Positions 31,444 to 39,745 of a stretch of 64,000 nucleotides of DNA are shown here, piece after piece; the first letter of the stretch is position 1, and the number at the start of each line of letters is the position of its first letter. Source of the stretch: Massilia sp. UMI-21 (GTDB taxonomy: Bacteria; Pseudomonadota; Gammaproteobacteria; Burkholderiales; Burkholderiaceae_D); contig CP063848.1 in the NCBI GenBank assembly GCA_015277795.1, forward strand, positions 1,178,001 through 1,242,000. The letters run 5' to 3'. Made by a program: the position numbers and the translations under genes. A model generated the notes under the pieces. The model was not told the DNA's origin, searched no databases, and worked only from the letters and a program-made list of their open reading frames with translations.

Positions 31444-31826
31444 TGAAGACCCTGATCAGGCTGGCCGACTACGCCGGCATGGCGGCATCGGCCCTGTGCC
31501 TGGTGCATTGCCTGGCGATGCCGCTGCTGCTGGCAGGATTTCCGCTCCTTGGACTGGGGGCGGAGCATCATGCCTTGCATGACGCGCTGCTGCTGGGAGT
31601 GGCGGTGCCGGTGCTGCTGGCGCTGGTGCCGGGCTATATCAAGCACCGCGATCCGGCGGCGCTCACGCTTGGACTGGCCGGCCTGGCAGCATTCCTGTTG
31701 GCGGTATTCGTGCTCGGGCCGCGCTTCGGCGAACTGGCGGAGACGGTGGGGGCGGTGATCAGCAGCGTGCTGCTGCTGGCGGCCCACCTGTGCAATCATC
31801 GCTACTGCAAGGATTGCCGTTCGTAG
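31443..31826 (+). CDS. MerC domain membrane protein
   Basis: A 127-residue protein with four hydrophobic helices and the MerC-type N-terminal cysteine motif (ALCLVHCLAMP). It ends with a His/Cys-rich tail (CNHRYCKDC). MerC proteins move mercuric ion. Homologues next to zinc receptors are more likely involved in zinc or another soft metal, which is an inference from context here. The ATG overlaps the receptor stop, so translation is probably coupled. Its TAG stop falls at the start of a degenerate palindromic-repeat half. Confidence 0.85.
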   Translation: MKTLIRLADYAGMAASALCLVHCLAMPLLLAGFPLLGLGAEHHALHDALLLGVAVPVLLALVPGYIKHRDPAALTLGLAGLAAFLLAVFVLGPRFGELAETVGAVISSVLLLAAHLCNHRYCKDCRS

Positions 31827-31913
31827 GTCTCCCGCCAGCGCGGTCAACGAAAGCATGTGTCGTCTCTACGCATCCGTGAGTTGAACGCGCGGTCGGCCGC
31901 GCCGACCACCCTA
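31824..31913. repeat. Dispersed palindromic repeat, copy B (left half degenerate)
   Basis: The right half (31881-31913) is intact: TTGAACGCGCGG, a TCGGC-CGC-GCCGA hairpin, then CCACCCTA. The left half, from TAGG at 31824, is diverged but still shows the GCGCGGTCAA-like core. It lies between convergent merC-like and zur-like genes. Confidence 0.7.
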
Positions 31914-31921
31914 CAAATTCG

Positions 31922-32296
31922 TCAGCGGGGCCGGCAGTCGCTGCACAAGCCGTACAGCGTCAGCTCGTGCGATTCCAGCACGAAGCCCTCCGGCGCCAGT
32001 TTCTGCATGTCGCCCGGGCAGGCGTGCACTTCGTACACCTTGTCGCATGCACGGCAGTGGAAGTGGTGATGGTGGCCGTGGCCGGCAAGCTCGTAGCGGT
32101 CGCCGCCGCCCGGCAGCGACACCGTGGCGATCTCGCCGGCTTCCAGCATCGACTTGATGTTGCGGTACACGGTCGCCATGCCGATGCCCGGCACCACGGT
32201 CTGGGCGTGTTCGAGGATTTCCTGCGGCGCCAGCGGACGCCCGGCGTCTTCCAGGCACTGGTGGATGGCCTTGCGCTGGCGCGTGTTGCGTTCCAT
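31922..32296 (-). CDS. zur: Fur family regulator, probably Zur
   Basis: A 124-residue metal-responsive repressor. The N-terminal winged helix includes 'ATVYRNIKSMLEAGEI', the Fur-family recognition helix. The C-terminal half has a His-rich sensor strand (GHGHHHHFHC) and two CxxC pairs (CRAC; CSDC) for structural zinc. Co-location with a ZIP transporter and ZnuD-like receptor favours a zinc sensor over an iron or peroxide sensor, which is an inference. It starts 3 bases after the coiled-coil gene ends, so they are probably co-transcribed. Confidence 0.85.
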   Translation of the reverse strand: MERNTRQRKAIHQCLEDAGRPLAPQEILEHAQTVVPGIGMATVYRNIKSMLEAGEIATVSLPGGGDRYELAGHGHHHHFHCRACDKVYEVHACPGDMQKLAPEGFVLESHELTLYGLCSDCRPR

Positions 32297-32299
32297 GGT

Positions 32300-32884
32300 T
32301 TACTTCTTCGCGCGCAGCGATTCGAGTTCGGCGCGCAGGGCGCTGCGCTCGGCGTAGGACTTGTCGAGCTGGGTACGCAGGGTCTTCAGTTCGCCCTCGA
32401 AGTTGTCGCGCGCCGTGGTGGCGCCGACCAGCTCCATCTCGGCCCGCAGGCGCGCATCCGACTCGCTTGCCTGGGCCGCGACGTTGCGCTCCAGCTGGGC
32501 GCGCAGGTCGGCCAGTTGCCGGTCCTTGCCGTCGATCGCCAGCTGGTCCTTGGCCTTGCTCACCAGCGCTTCGGTCGCGACCTGGCGCGCGTCGCGCAGT
32601 TCGGTGTTCAGGCGCTCGATCTCGGCCGCGTGCTCGCTTGATGCGGCCAGCGCCTGGTCGCGTTCGGCCGCCAGGCTGGCGCCGCTCTCGCGCAGGGCGG
32701 CCGCATCGGCTTCGAGGTCGGCCAGCGCTTCGCGCACCGGCGCGGCGGTCTGTTCGGCCACCTGCTGCACCCAGCCGCTCAGGGCGGCGGCGACGGCGTC
32801 GGGAATCTCCAGCGCCGCAGCGCCGATACTGGTCTTGTCCTGGTTCGACATTGCTGCGTGATCCTTCATTGCTGCTTTTTTCAT
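32300..32884 (-). CDS. Coiled-coil protein of unknown function
   Basis: A 194-residue protein, predicted coiled coil from about residue 45 to the end: heptad-patterned Ala/Leu with Glu, Arg and Lys, one Trp and no Cys. The N-terminal 40 residues (EIPDAVAAALSGWVQQVAEQ) may form a separate small helical domain. It recalls KfrA-like DNA-binding proteins, but no helix-turn-helix is evident, so no function is assigned. The ATG at 32884 has AGGAG at good distance; in-frame ATGs at 32869 and 32851 are possible. It lies between sseA and zur on the same strand. Confidence 0.75.
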   Translation of the reverse strand: MKKAAMKDHAAMSNQDKTSIGAAALEIPDAVAAALSGWVQQVAEQTAAPVREALADLEADAAALRESGASLAAERDQALAASSEHAAEIERLNTELRDARQVATEALVSKAKDQLAIDGKDRQLADLRAQLERNVAAQASESDARLRAEMELVGATTARDNFEGELKTLRTQLDKSYAERSALRAELESLRAKK

Positions 32885-32899
32885 GTGGAGAGCTCCTGC

Positions 32900-33772
32900 T
32901 CAGGCGTCGCCGGTGGCGACCGGACGGCCGGGGTCGGCCACCCATTCGCTCCACGAGCCCGGATACAGCGCCGCTCCCGGCATGCCCGCGACTTCCAGCG
33001 CCAGCAGGTTGTGGCAGGCGGTGACGCCCGAGCCGCACTGCATGATGGCGCGCGCCGGATCCGCAAGCAGCGGCGCGAACTCGCGCTGCAATGTGGCGGC
33101 ATCCTTGAAGCGGCCGTCGGGCTGCAGGTTGTCCTTGAAGAAGCGGTTGCGGGCGCCGGGGATGTGGCCGCCGACCGGGTCGATGGTTTCGTTCTCGCCG
33201 CGGAAACGGTCGCTGGCGCGCGCGTCGATCACGATGCGCTCGCCCCCGGTGTCGCCACCGCGGACGTTCTCCAGGACCTCGGCCACCGTCACGGTGGGCA
33301 CGAGCGGTGCGCGCAGCGCGATGCCGCCACGGGGCTTGCCCGCGACCCCGGTGCTCAAGGGCTTGCCGAGCGACTGCCAGGCCGCCATGCCGCCGTCCAG
33401 CACCGCCACCGCGTCGTGGCCGAGCCAGCGCATCAGCCACCACAGGCGCGCGGCGAACATGCCGCCGTGGGCGTCGTAGGCGACGACCTGGGTGCCATCG
33501 TTCACGCCCCAGCCGCGCAGGGTGTCGATCAGGGCTTCTTTTTCCGGCAGCGGGTGGCGGCCGCGGAACACGCCGTCCGGGCCATGCTTGGCGCCCGACA
33601 GCTCGGTCTCGATGTCGGCGAAGACCGCGCCCGGCAGGTGGCCGATGGCGAAGCCGTCGCGGCCGGCGGCCGGGTTCATCAGGTCGTGGCGGCAGTCGAC
33701 CAGCACCCAGTCCGGGTCGTCGATGTGCGCTGCCAGGTCTTGCGCGGAGATCAGGGTGGCGTAGTTGTTCAT
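32900..33772 (-). CDS. sseA: Sulfurtransferase (3-mercaptopyruvate type, tandem rhodanese)
   Basis: Transfers sulfur from 3-mercaptopyruvate or thiosulfate to thiol acceptors. The 290 residues form two rhodanese domains: an inactive N-terminal one ('VLVDCRHDL', 'HLPGAVFADIE') and an active C-terminal one with CGSGVTAC (Cys246). The CGSGVT loop is the mercaptopyruvate signature, unlike the CRxGxR loop of thiosulfate enzymes. The ATG has GAGGAG upstream. It is followed by the coiled-coil gene 16 bases later. Confidence 0.92.
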   Translation of the reverse strand: MNNYATLISAQDLAAHIDDPDWVLVDCRHDLMNPAAGRDGFAIGHLPGAVFADIETELSGAKHGPDGVFRGRHPLPEKEALIDTLRGWGVNDGTQVVAYDAHGGMFAARLWWLMRWLGHDAVAVLDGGMAAWQSLGKPLSTGVAGKPRGGIALRAPLVPTVTVAEVLENVRGGDTGGERIVIDARASDRFRGENETIDPVGGHIPGARNRFFKDNLQPDGRFKDAATLQREFAPLLADPARAIMQCGSGVTACHNLLALEVAGMPGAALYPGSWSEWVADPGRPVATGDA

Positions 33773-33797
33773 CGTATGGTGCTCCTCAGCTCAGTTC

Positions 33798-34718
33798 TCA
33801 AGTCTCGCTGGCGATCGGATCGGTGTCCTTGACCACGGCGCCCTTGGCCGTGCTGCGTGTATTGTAGAACGTCGCGGCGATGCCCGATGCGAGAATCACG
33901 CCCACGCCCAGCCACACATGCCAGTTGAAGCGGTCGCCCCATAGCGCCAGCCCCCACAGGCTGGAGAACACGATGCCGGTGTACTGCAGGTTGGCCACCA
34001 CCAGTACCTTGCCGACGCGGTAGGCGCGGGTCATCGCGATCTGCGCCAGCAGGCCGAAGATGCCGACGCCCAGCAGCAGGGCGCCGCTGTACGGGGTATG
34101 GCCATGGAAGACGGCGTCCTGCGGGCCGTCGCCCGCCAGCGCACCCAGCAGGCCGGCAAGGGCGGTGCTCAGCGAGAAGTAGAACACCACGCGGTATTCG
34201 GGCTCGCCCATCTGGCCGAGTTTACGCACCTGCATATAGGCCGCCGCCGAGATCAGCGAGGAGCAGATGCCGGCCAGGGCGCCCAGCCAGCGGTTGGCTT
34301 CGACGGCCGGCTGCAGCACCAGGGTCACGCCCAGGAAGCTCATGGCGATCGCCAGCACCAGCGGCCATTCGGGGAGCTTGGTGCCGCTCCACCAACCGTG
34401 GGCGAACATCCAGGCCGCGATCCAGATCGGCGCCATGTAGTTGAGCGTGACGGCGGTGGCCAGCGGCAGCCGCGAGATCGCGAAGAACCACAGCCACAGC
34501 GAGGTGACCCCTACCAGGCTGCGCCAGATGTGGGCCCCGGCGAAGGCCGTCCTGAAAGTGCCGCCCTGGTGGCGCACCGCCACCAGCAGCACCAGGGTGC
34601 CGATCAGGCCGCGGTACATCAGCAGTTCGGAGGTGGAGTAGAACTCGGAGGCCAGCTTCACGCCCGCGCCCATGGCGGCGAACGCGAAGCTGGCAAACAG
34701 CATCCAGAGTGAAGCCAT
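33798..34718 (-). CDS. EamA/DMT superfamily transporter
   Basis: A 306-residue inner-membrane protein with about ten helices in two EamA repeats. The first is 'SLWMLFASFAFAAMGAGVK', with 'TAVTLNYMAPIWIAA' closing repeat one; the second ends 'ALWGDRFNWHVWLGVGVILA'. Members export or import amino acids and other metabolites; the substrate cannot be told. It begins three bases after the Rieske oxygenase stop, so the two may be co-transcribed. Confidence 0.9.
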   Translation of the reverse strand: MASLWMLFASFAFAAMGAGVKLASEFYSTSELLMYRGLIGTLVLLVAVRHQGGTFRTAFAGAHIWRSLVGVTSLWLWFFAISRLPLATAVTLNYMAPIWIAAWMFAHGWWSGTKLPEWPLVLAIAMSFLGVTLVLQPAVEANRWLGALAGICSSLISAAAYMQVRKLGQMGEPEYRVVFYFSLSTALAGLLGALAGDGPQDAVFHGHTPYSGALLLGVGIFGLLAQIAMTRAYRVGKVLVVANLQYTGIVFSSLWGLALWGDRFNWHVWLGVGVILASGIAATFYNTRSTAKGAVVKDTDPIASET

Positions 34719-34721
34719 CGA

Positions 34722-35822
34722 TTACAACGCTAACCTGCTGCGGTACCACTCGTGGAAGTGCTGCATCCCGTCTTCCATCGGCGACTGGTAGGGGCCGACC
34801 TCGTTCACGCCGCGCTCGAGCAGGATCTTGCGGCCGGCATCCATGCGCAGGGCGATCTCGTCGTCCTCGACCGCGGTTTCCATGTAGGCGGCGCGCTCGG
34901 CCTCGACGAATTCGCGCTCGAACAGCACGAACTCCTCGGGGTAGTAGAACTCGACCACGTTGCGGGTCTTCTGCGGGCCGAGCGGCCACAGGGTCGACAC
35001 CACCAGCACGTTCGGGTACCACTCGACCATGATGTTCGGGTACAGGGTCAGCCAGATCGCGCCGTACTTGGGCGGCTGGCCGTTGTTGAACTTCAGGACC
35101 TGTTCCTGCCACTTCCTGTAGGCCGGCGAGCCCGCCTTCTGCAGCGCGCGGTTCACGCCCACGGTCTGGACGCTGTAGTCGCGCCCGAACTCCCACTTCA
35201 GGTCGTCGCAGGAAACGAAGTTGCCCAGGCCCGGGTGGAAAGGCTCGACGTGGTAATCCTCGAGGTAGACCTCGATGAAGGTCTTCCAGTTGTAGTCGCA
35301 CTCGTGGATCTCGACGTGGTCGAACATGTAGCCGCTGAAATCGAGGTCTTTTGTTACCTCCATGTGCTTCAGCTTGTCCATGACGTCGTAGCCGTTCTGC
35401 TCGAACAGCAGGCCGTTCCAGTTCTGCAGCGGGGTCTTCGACAGGTTCAGGCAGGGCGTCTCCGGGAAGTGCGGAGCGCCGATCAGCTGGCCCTTCAGGT
35501 CGTAGGTCCAACGGTGCAGCGGGCACACGATGGTATTCGCATTGCCGCGGCCATTGAACATCAGCGCCTGGCGGTGACGGCAGACGTTGGACAGCACCTC
35601 GATGCCGCCCGCGTTGCGGACCAGCATGCGGCCTTCGTTTTCGGATGCAAGTGTCGCGAAATCGCCTACCTCAGGCACCATCAATTCGTGGCCGACATAA
35701 CGCGGCCCTTTGTGAAACAGCTCCTGTAACTCGCGCTGCATCAGCGCGTCGTCAAAGTAGACGTTTACTGGAAGCTGCGCGCAGGAACGCGCCAGCTTGG
35801 CGTGGGTAGCCAGATCGGACAT
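34722..35822 (-). CDS. Rieske non-haem iron oxygenase, alpha subunit
   Basis: A 366-residue aromatic-ring-hydroxylating-type oxygenase. The Rieske [2Fe-2S] site is CRHR (near residue 82) and CPLHRWTYD (near 100). The mononuclear iron site is EDYHVEPFHPG, the D/E-x2-H-x4-H pattern. Related alpha subunits hydroxylate aromatic compounds or quaternary amines. No beta subunit or ferredoxin reductase is adjacent, so an independent electron donor is needed. The ATG has AAGGGGGG about 9 bases upstream. It is divergent from xseB. Confidence 0.92.
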   Translation of the reverse strand: MSDLATHAKLARSCAQLPVNVYFDDALMQRELQELFHKGPRYVGHELMVPEVGDFATLASENEGRMLVRNAGGIEVLSNVCRHRQALMFNGRGNANTIVCPLHRWTYDLKGQLIGAPHFPETPCLNLSKTPLQNWNGLLFEQNGYDVMDKLKHMEVTKDLDFSGYMFDHVEIHECDYNWKTFIEVYLEDYHVEPFHPGLGNFVSCDDLKWEFGRDYSVQTVGVNRALQKAGSPAYRKWQEQVLKFNNGQPPKYGAIWLTLYPNIMVEWYPNVLVVSTLWPLGPQKTRNVVEFYYPEEFVLFEREFVEAERAAYMETAVEDDEIALRMDAGRKILLERGVNEVGPYQSPMEDGMQHFHEWYRSRLAL

Positions 35823-36160
35823 CCCAACCCCCCTTTAATCAAGTACTACCAAAGAAGAGAAAGAATCCAAAGACCAAAATCTTAGGAAAAGGAATACGGT
35901 ATTTCGGACAGAACCGAAGATTATACCTCGGATCGAGCTCTACAGTCTCGGCCCATCGCGAGCGAGGGAACAAACCGCGCAAACAAGTTGTTGAAAAATC
36001 ACGGTTTTCATGGGGAAAGGGGCTGTTGCACTAAAAACTGACGATGCAGGCAAGTTGTGCGCGATGCAATGTGCGCCCCTTGAGGGGAAGGATTGATCTA
36101 AAATACGCGATTGGATTGACCCATGGCGCACCCTTGCGCCCTTTCCCCAAGCAAAGAGCT
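35823..36160. other. Divergent intergenic region, Rieske oxygenase / xseB
   Basis: This 338-base region must hold promoters in both directions. It is A-rich near the oxygenase (35840-35930). A TAAAAT at 36099-36104 could be the xseB -10, with AAAGAG (36153-36158) as its ribosome site. No hairpin, repeat or credible ORF was found. Confidence 0.45.
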
Positions 36161-36403
36161 ATGTCAAATAATACAAATGCACCGGAATCCTTCGAAGGCG
36201 CGATGGCCGAGCTGGCCCAGCTCGTGTCGCAGATGGAATCCGGCCAGCTGCCGCTCGAAGCGTCGGTGGCCGCCTATGCGCGCGGTTCCGAGCTGGTGAA
36301 GTACTGCGCGGCCCAGCTGGAAAAGGTCGAGTCCCAGGTCAAGGTGCTCGAGAGCGACATGCTCAAGCCGTTTTCGGCCGAAGGCGGCGAGGGCGATCAA
36401 TGA
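36161..36403 (+). CDS. xseB: Exodeoxyribonuclease VII small subunit
   Basis: Small subunit of the nuclease that degrades single-stranded DNA to oligonucleotides. The 80 residues match the family: 'SFEGAMAELAQLVSQMESG' and 'LPLEASVAAYARGSELVKYC'. The start MSNNTN has AAAGAG upstream; earlier in-frame codons look non-coding. It leads the xseB-ispA-dxs operon and its stop overlaps the ispA ATG (ATGA). The large subunit xseA is elsewhere, as usual. Confidence 0.95.
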   Translation: MSNNTNAPESFEGAMAELAQLVSQMESGQLPLEASVAAYARGSELVKYCAAQLEKVESQVKVLESDMLKPFSAEGGEGDQ

Positions 36404-37293
36404 GCCACCAGGATTTCAGCGCCTGGATGCAGGACGTGCAGGCCCAGGTCGAGGGCGCGCTCGAGACCTTGCTGCCCGCGGCCGGCGCGGTGCCGCACAA
36501 GCTGCACGAAGCGATGCGCTATACCGCGCTGGGCGGCGGCAAGCGGGTGCGCCCGCTGCTGGCCCATGCGAGCGGCGCGCTGTTCGGCGGCGACGCGCAA
36601 GCGCTGGCCCGCGTGGCCGCTGCCGTCGAGATGATCCACGTCTACTCGCTGGTGCACGACGACATGCCGTGCATGGACGACGATGCGCTGCGCCGCGGCA
36701 AGCCGACGGTGCACGTCGCCTACGACGAAGCGACCGCGCTGCTGGTCGGCGACGCCCTGCAGGCCCAGGCCTTCGCGGTGCTGGCCGGGATCGACGGCCT
36801 GCCGCCGGCGCGGCTGGTCACGATGCTGCGCCTGCTGGCCGAAGCGGCCGGGTCGGGCGGCATGTGCGGCGGTCAGGCGATCGACCTCGACAGCGTCGGC
36901 CTGGCGCTTCAGCGCGAGGAACTGGAGCGCATGCACCAGCTCAAGACCGGCGCCATGCTGCGCGTCTCGGTGATCCTGGGCGCGCTGTGTGGCAAAGACC
37001 TGTCGCCACGCGAGCTGGAAGCCCTGGGCGCCTATTCGACGTCCATCGGCCTGGCCTTCCAGGTGGTGGACGACGTGCTCGATGCGACGGCCGACTCGGC
37101 CACGCTGGGCAAGACCGCCGGCAAGGACGCGGCCGACAACAAGCCGACCTACGTGTCGATCCTCGGACTGGACCAATCGAAGGAACTGGCCGAGCAACTG
37201 CGGCGTGAAGCGCATGAAGCGCTGGCGCCATTTGGAGAACAAGCACTGCGGCTGCGCGAACTCGCGGACCTCATCGTGCAGCGGAAGGCATAA
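36400..37293 (+). CDS. ispA: Farnesyl diphosphate synthase (polyprenyl synthetase)
   Basis: Condenses IPP with DMAPP and GPP to farnesyl diphosphate. The 297-residue all-helical enzyme has the first aspartate-rich motif DDMPCMDDD (from Asp87), the GGKRVRPLL substrate loop and the second motif DDVLD (from Asp224). The two-residue insertion in the first motif is typical of bacterial short-chain synthases. The start overlaps the xseB stop and dxs begins at the next base after its stop, so the three are one operon. Confidence 0.95.
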   Translation: MSHQDFSAWMQDVQAQVEGALETLLPAAGAVPHKLHEAMRYTALGGGKRVRPLLAHASGALFGGDAQALARVAAAVEMIHVYSLVHDDMPCMDDDALRRGKPTVHVAYDEATALLVGDALQAQAFAVLAGIDGLPPARLVTMLRLLAEAAGSGGMCGGQAIDLDSVGLALQREELERMHQLKTGAMLRVSVILGALCGKDLSPRELEALGAYSTSIGLAFQVVDDVLDATADSATLGKTAGKDAADNKPTYVSILGLDQSKELAEQLRREAHEALAPFGEQALRLRELADLIVQRKA

Positions 37294-39165
37294 ATGAACC
37301 TGCTAGAGACCATCAACGACCCTGCGGACCTGCGCCAGCTCCCGCGCACGCAACTGACCCCGCTTGCCACCGAGCTGCGCCAGTTCCTGCTCGACTCGGT
37401 GTCGAAGACCGGCGGCCACCTGTCGTCGAACCTGGGCACGGTGGAACTGACCATCGCGCTGCACTACGTGTTCAACACGCCCTACGACCGCATCGTGTGG
37501 GACGTCGGCCACCAGACCTATTCGCACAAGATCCTCACCGGCCGCCGCGGCCGCATGCCGACGCTGCGCCAGCTGAACGGCCTGTCGGGCTTCCCGAAGC
37601 GCGACGAAAGCATCTACGATACCTTCGGCACCGCGCACTCGTCGACCTCGATCTCGGCGGCCCTCGGCATGGCCGCGGCCGCCAAGCTGAAGGGCGAGGA
37701 CCGCCACGCGATCGCCGTGATCGGCGACGGCTCGATGACCGCCGGCATGGCCTTCGAGGCGCTGAACAACGCGGGCGTCGAAGAAGACTGCAACCTGCTG
37801 GTGGTCCTGAACGACAACGACATGTCGATCTCGCCGCCGGTGGGCGCGCTGAACCGCTACCTGGCGCGCCTGATGAGCGGCCAGTTCTATGCCGCCGCCA
37901 AGTCGGTCGGCAAGACCGTGCTGCCCGGCCCGGTGCTCGACCTGGCGCGCAAGCTCGAAGAACACGCCAAGGGCATGGTGGTCCCGGCCACCATGTTCGA
38001 GGAATTCGGCTTCAACTACATCGGCCCGATCGACGGCCACGACCTCGATTCCCTGATCCCGACCCTGGAGAACATCAAGAAGCTCAAGGGACCGCAGTTC
38101 CTGCACGTGGTGACCAAGAAGGGGCAGGGCTACAAGCTGGCCGAGGCCGAGCCGATCCTGTACCACGGCACCGGCAAGTTCAACCCGACCGAGGGCATCA
38201 AGCCGGCTACCGCGCCGAGCAAGATCACCTACACCGAAGTGTTCGGCAACTGGCTGTGCGACATGGCGGCGAGCGACAAGCGCCTGGTCGGCATCACGCC
38301 GGCGATGCGCGAAGGCTCGGGCATGGTGCGCTTCCACCAGCAGTACCCCGAGCGCTACTTCGACGTCGGCATCGCCGAGCAGCACTCGGTGACCTTCGGC
38401 GCGGGTATCGCCACCGAGGGCATGAAGCCCGTCGTGGCGATCTACTCCACCTTCCTGCAACGCGGCTACGACCAGCTGATCCACGACGTGGCCCTGCAGA
38501 ACCTGGACGTGACCTTCGCGCTCGACCGCGCGGGCCTGGTGGGCGCCGATGGCGCCACCCACGCCGGCAACTACGACCTGGCCTACCTGCGCTGCATCCC
38601 GAACATGGTCGTGATGGCGGCGTCCGACGAGAACGAATGCCGGCAGATGCTGACCACGGCCTACCACTATCCCGGCCCGGCCGCGGTGCGCTATCCGCGC
38701 GGCGCCGGCGTCGGCGCAAGCATCCAGGAAGCGCTGAACGCGATCGAGATCGGCAAGGGCGTCGTGCGCCGCGAAGGCAAGGACATCGCGATCCTGGCCT
38801 TCGGTTCGATGGTGGCGCCGAGCATCGCGGCCGGCGAGGCGCTGAACGCCACGGTGGCCAACATGCGCTTCGTGAAACCGCTCGACGTCGAGTTGGTCAA
38901 GCGCCTGGCCAATGAGCACGACTACCTGGTGACGGTGGAAGAGGGCTGCGTGATGGGCGGTGCGGGCGCCGCCGTGATGGAAGCGCTGGCGGCGGAAGGC
39001 ATCGCCAAGCCGATGCTGAACCTCGGTTTGCCGGACAAGTTCATCGACCAGGGCGATCCGGCGGCCTTGCTGGCCTCGGTGGGGCTGGATGCGAAGGGCA
39101 TCGCCGCGTCGATTCACCAGCGCTTTGCTGTGGGTGAGCCGCGGCTAGTAGTGAATAACACGTAA
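37294..39165 (+). CDS. dxs: 1-deoxy-D-xylulose-5-phosphate synthase
   Basis: Condenses pyruvate and glyceraldehyde-3-phosphate to DXP, precursor of isoprenoids, thiamine thiazole and pyridoxal. The 623-residue length is normal. The TPP motif is [18 protein letters not shown] (near residue 145). The His in '[12 protein letters not shown]' and '[15 protein letters not shown]' belong to the active site, and the transketolase C-terminal domain is complete. It is the last gene of xseB-ispA-dxs. The DNA downstream changes sharply in composition. Confidence 0.97.
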   Translation: MNLLETINDPADLRQLPRTQLTPLATELRQFLLDSVSKTGGHLSSNLGTVELTIALHYVFNTPYDRIVWDVGHQTYSHKILTGRRGRMPTLRQLNGLSGFPKRDESIYDTFGTAHSSTSISAALGMAAAAKLKGEDRHAIAVIGDGSMTAGMAFEALNNAGVEEDCNLLVVLNDNDMSISPPVGALNRYLARLMSGQFYAAAKSVGKTVLPGPVLDLARKLEEHAKGMVVPATMFEEFGFNYIGPIDGHDLDSLIPTLENIKKLKGPQFLHVVTKKGQGYKLAEAEPILYHGTGKFNPTEGIKPATAPSKITYTEVFGNWLCDMAASDKRLVGITPAMREGSGMVRFHQQYPERYFDVGIAEQHSVTFGAGIATEGMKPVVAIYSTFLQRGYDQLIHDVALQNLDVTFALDRAGLVGADGATHAGNYDLAYLRCIPNMVVMAASDENECRQMLTTAYHYPGPAAVRYPRGAGVGASIQEALNAIEIGKGVVRREGKDIAILAFGSMVAPSIAAGEALNATVANMRFVKPLDVELVKRLANEHDYLVTVEEGCVMGGAGAAVMEALAAEGIAKPMLNLGLPDKFIDQGDPAALLASVGLDAKGIAASIHQRFAVGEPRLVVNNT

Positions 39166-39342
39166 ATGAAGCTCGTAGCCAAGGGAAGTCTGCTATTTTG
39201 CAGCCGTCCGAACTGCCGATTAAAGGCATAGTGCTGTGCTTTCACATGCGTATAGGCGCGAGCACACGTCGAAATAGGTTTATATCCCCGAGGTTTGCCG
39301 ATCTACAGGTGTGCTAATCGGTGGAAATTCTGAATTGAACGG
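39166..39342. other. Junction between dxs and the accessory cassette
   Basis: A 177-base AT-richer gap. It has a weak CCGAT/ATCGG inverted repeat (39298-39302 and 39317-39321) about 25 bases before the HEPN-like start. I looked for a tRNA fragment, terminal inverted repeats and a direct repeat shared with the right junction (42570-42633) and saw none. Confidence 0.4.
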
Positions 39343-39744
39343 ATGAGTTACCCTCCAGACTTAGCGCGCGCTGCATATCGGCATCTTGAAGCTGCCGATC
39401 ATCTCTTGGGGCAAGGGCGGTTGGATGTGGCGGGATATCTTTTTGGTATCGCTGCCGAATGCGCTGTTAAAGCCATGCTTCGTGATGTCGGCATCCATAC
39501 CCTGCCTCCCAAGCAGCGACGCGAAGATCCCTATTATGCACATTTCCCAGAGCTCAAAACGCAACTGCGAGACAAGCTCACTGGGCGGCGGAGTACTGCG
39601 CTTTCAAGATTCATTATGGATGACCGATTTTTTGCGCATTGGTCTACTATGATGCGGTATGCGCATGGTCAAGAAGTCAGGCCTGAGTGGGTCGCACTTT
39701 GGCATGATCAGGCTCATCAAATTGTGGCAAGTATTGGAACTTAA
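39343..39744 (+). CDS. HEPN-like domain protein
   Basis: A 133-residue protein with the helical pattern of HEPN domains: 'ARAAYRHLEAADHLLGQGR' then 'YLFGIAAECAVKAMLRD' in the first half and 'HWSTMMRYAHG' near the end. HEPN proteins are often toxin RNases or partners of nucleotidyltransferases, and are common in defence systems. The usual catalytic R-x4-6-H motif is not evident (RFFAH is R-x3-H, RYAH is R-x2-H), so activity is uncertain. Codon use is AT-richer than the neighbours. The stop is one base before the next gene's ATG. Assignment is by pattern only. Confidence 0.6.
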   Translation: MSYPPDLARAAYRHLEAADHLLGQGRLDVAGYLFGIAAECAVKAMLRDVGIHTLPPKQRREDPYYAHFPELKTQLRDKLTGRRSTALSRFIMDDRFFAHWSTMMRYAHGQEVRPEWVALWHDQAHQIVASIGT

Positions 39745-39745
39745 A

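Noticed and set aside
37303..39117. A 604-codon minus-strand frame opposite dxs
   Set aside because: Shadow frame with repetitive His/Val/Arg content. dxs on the plus strand is certain.
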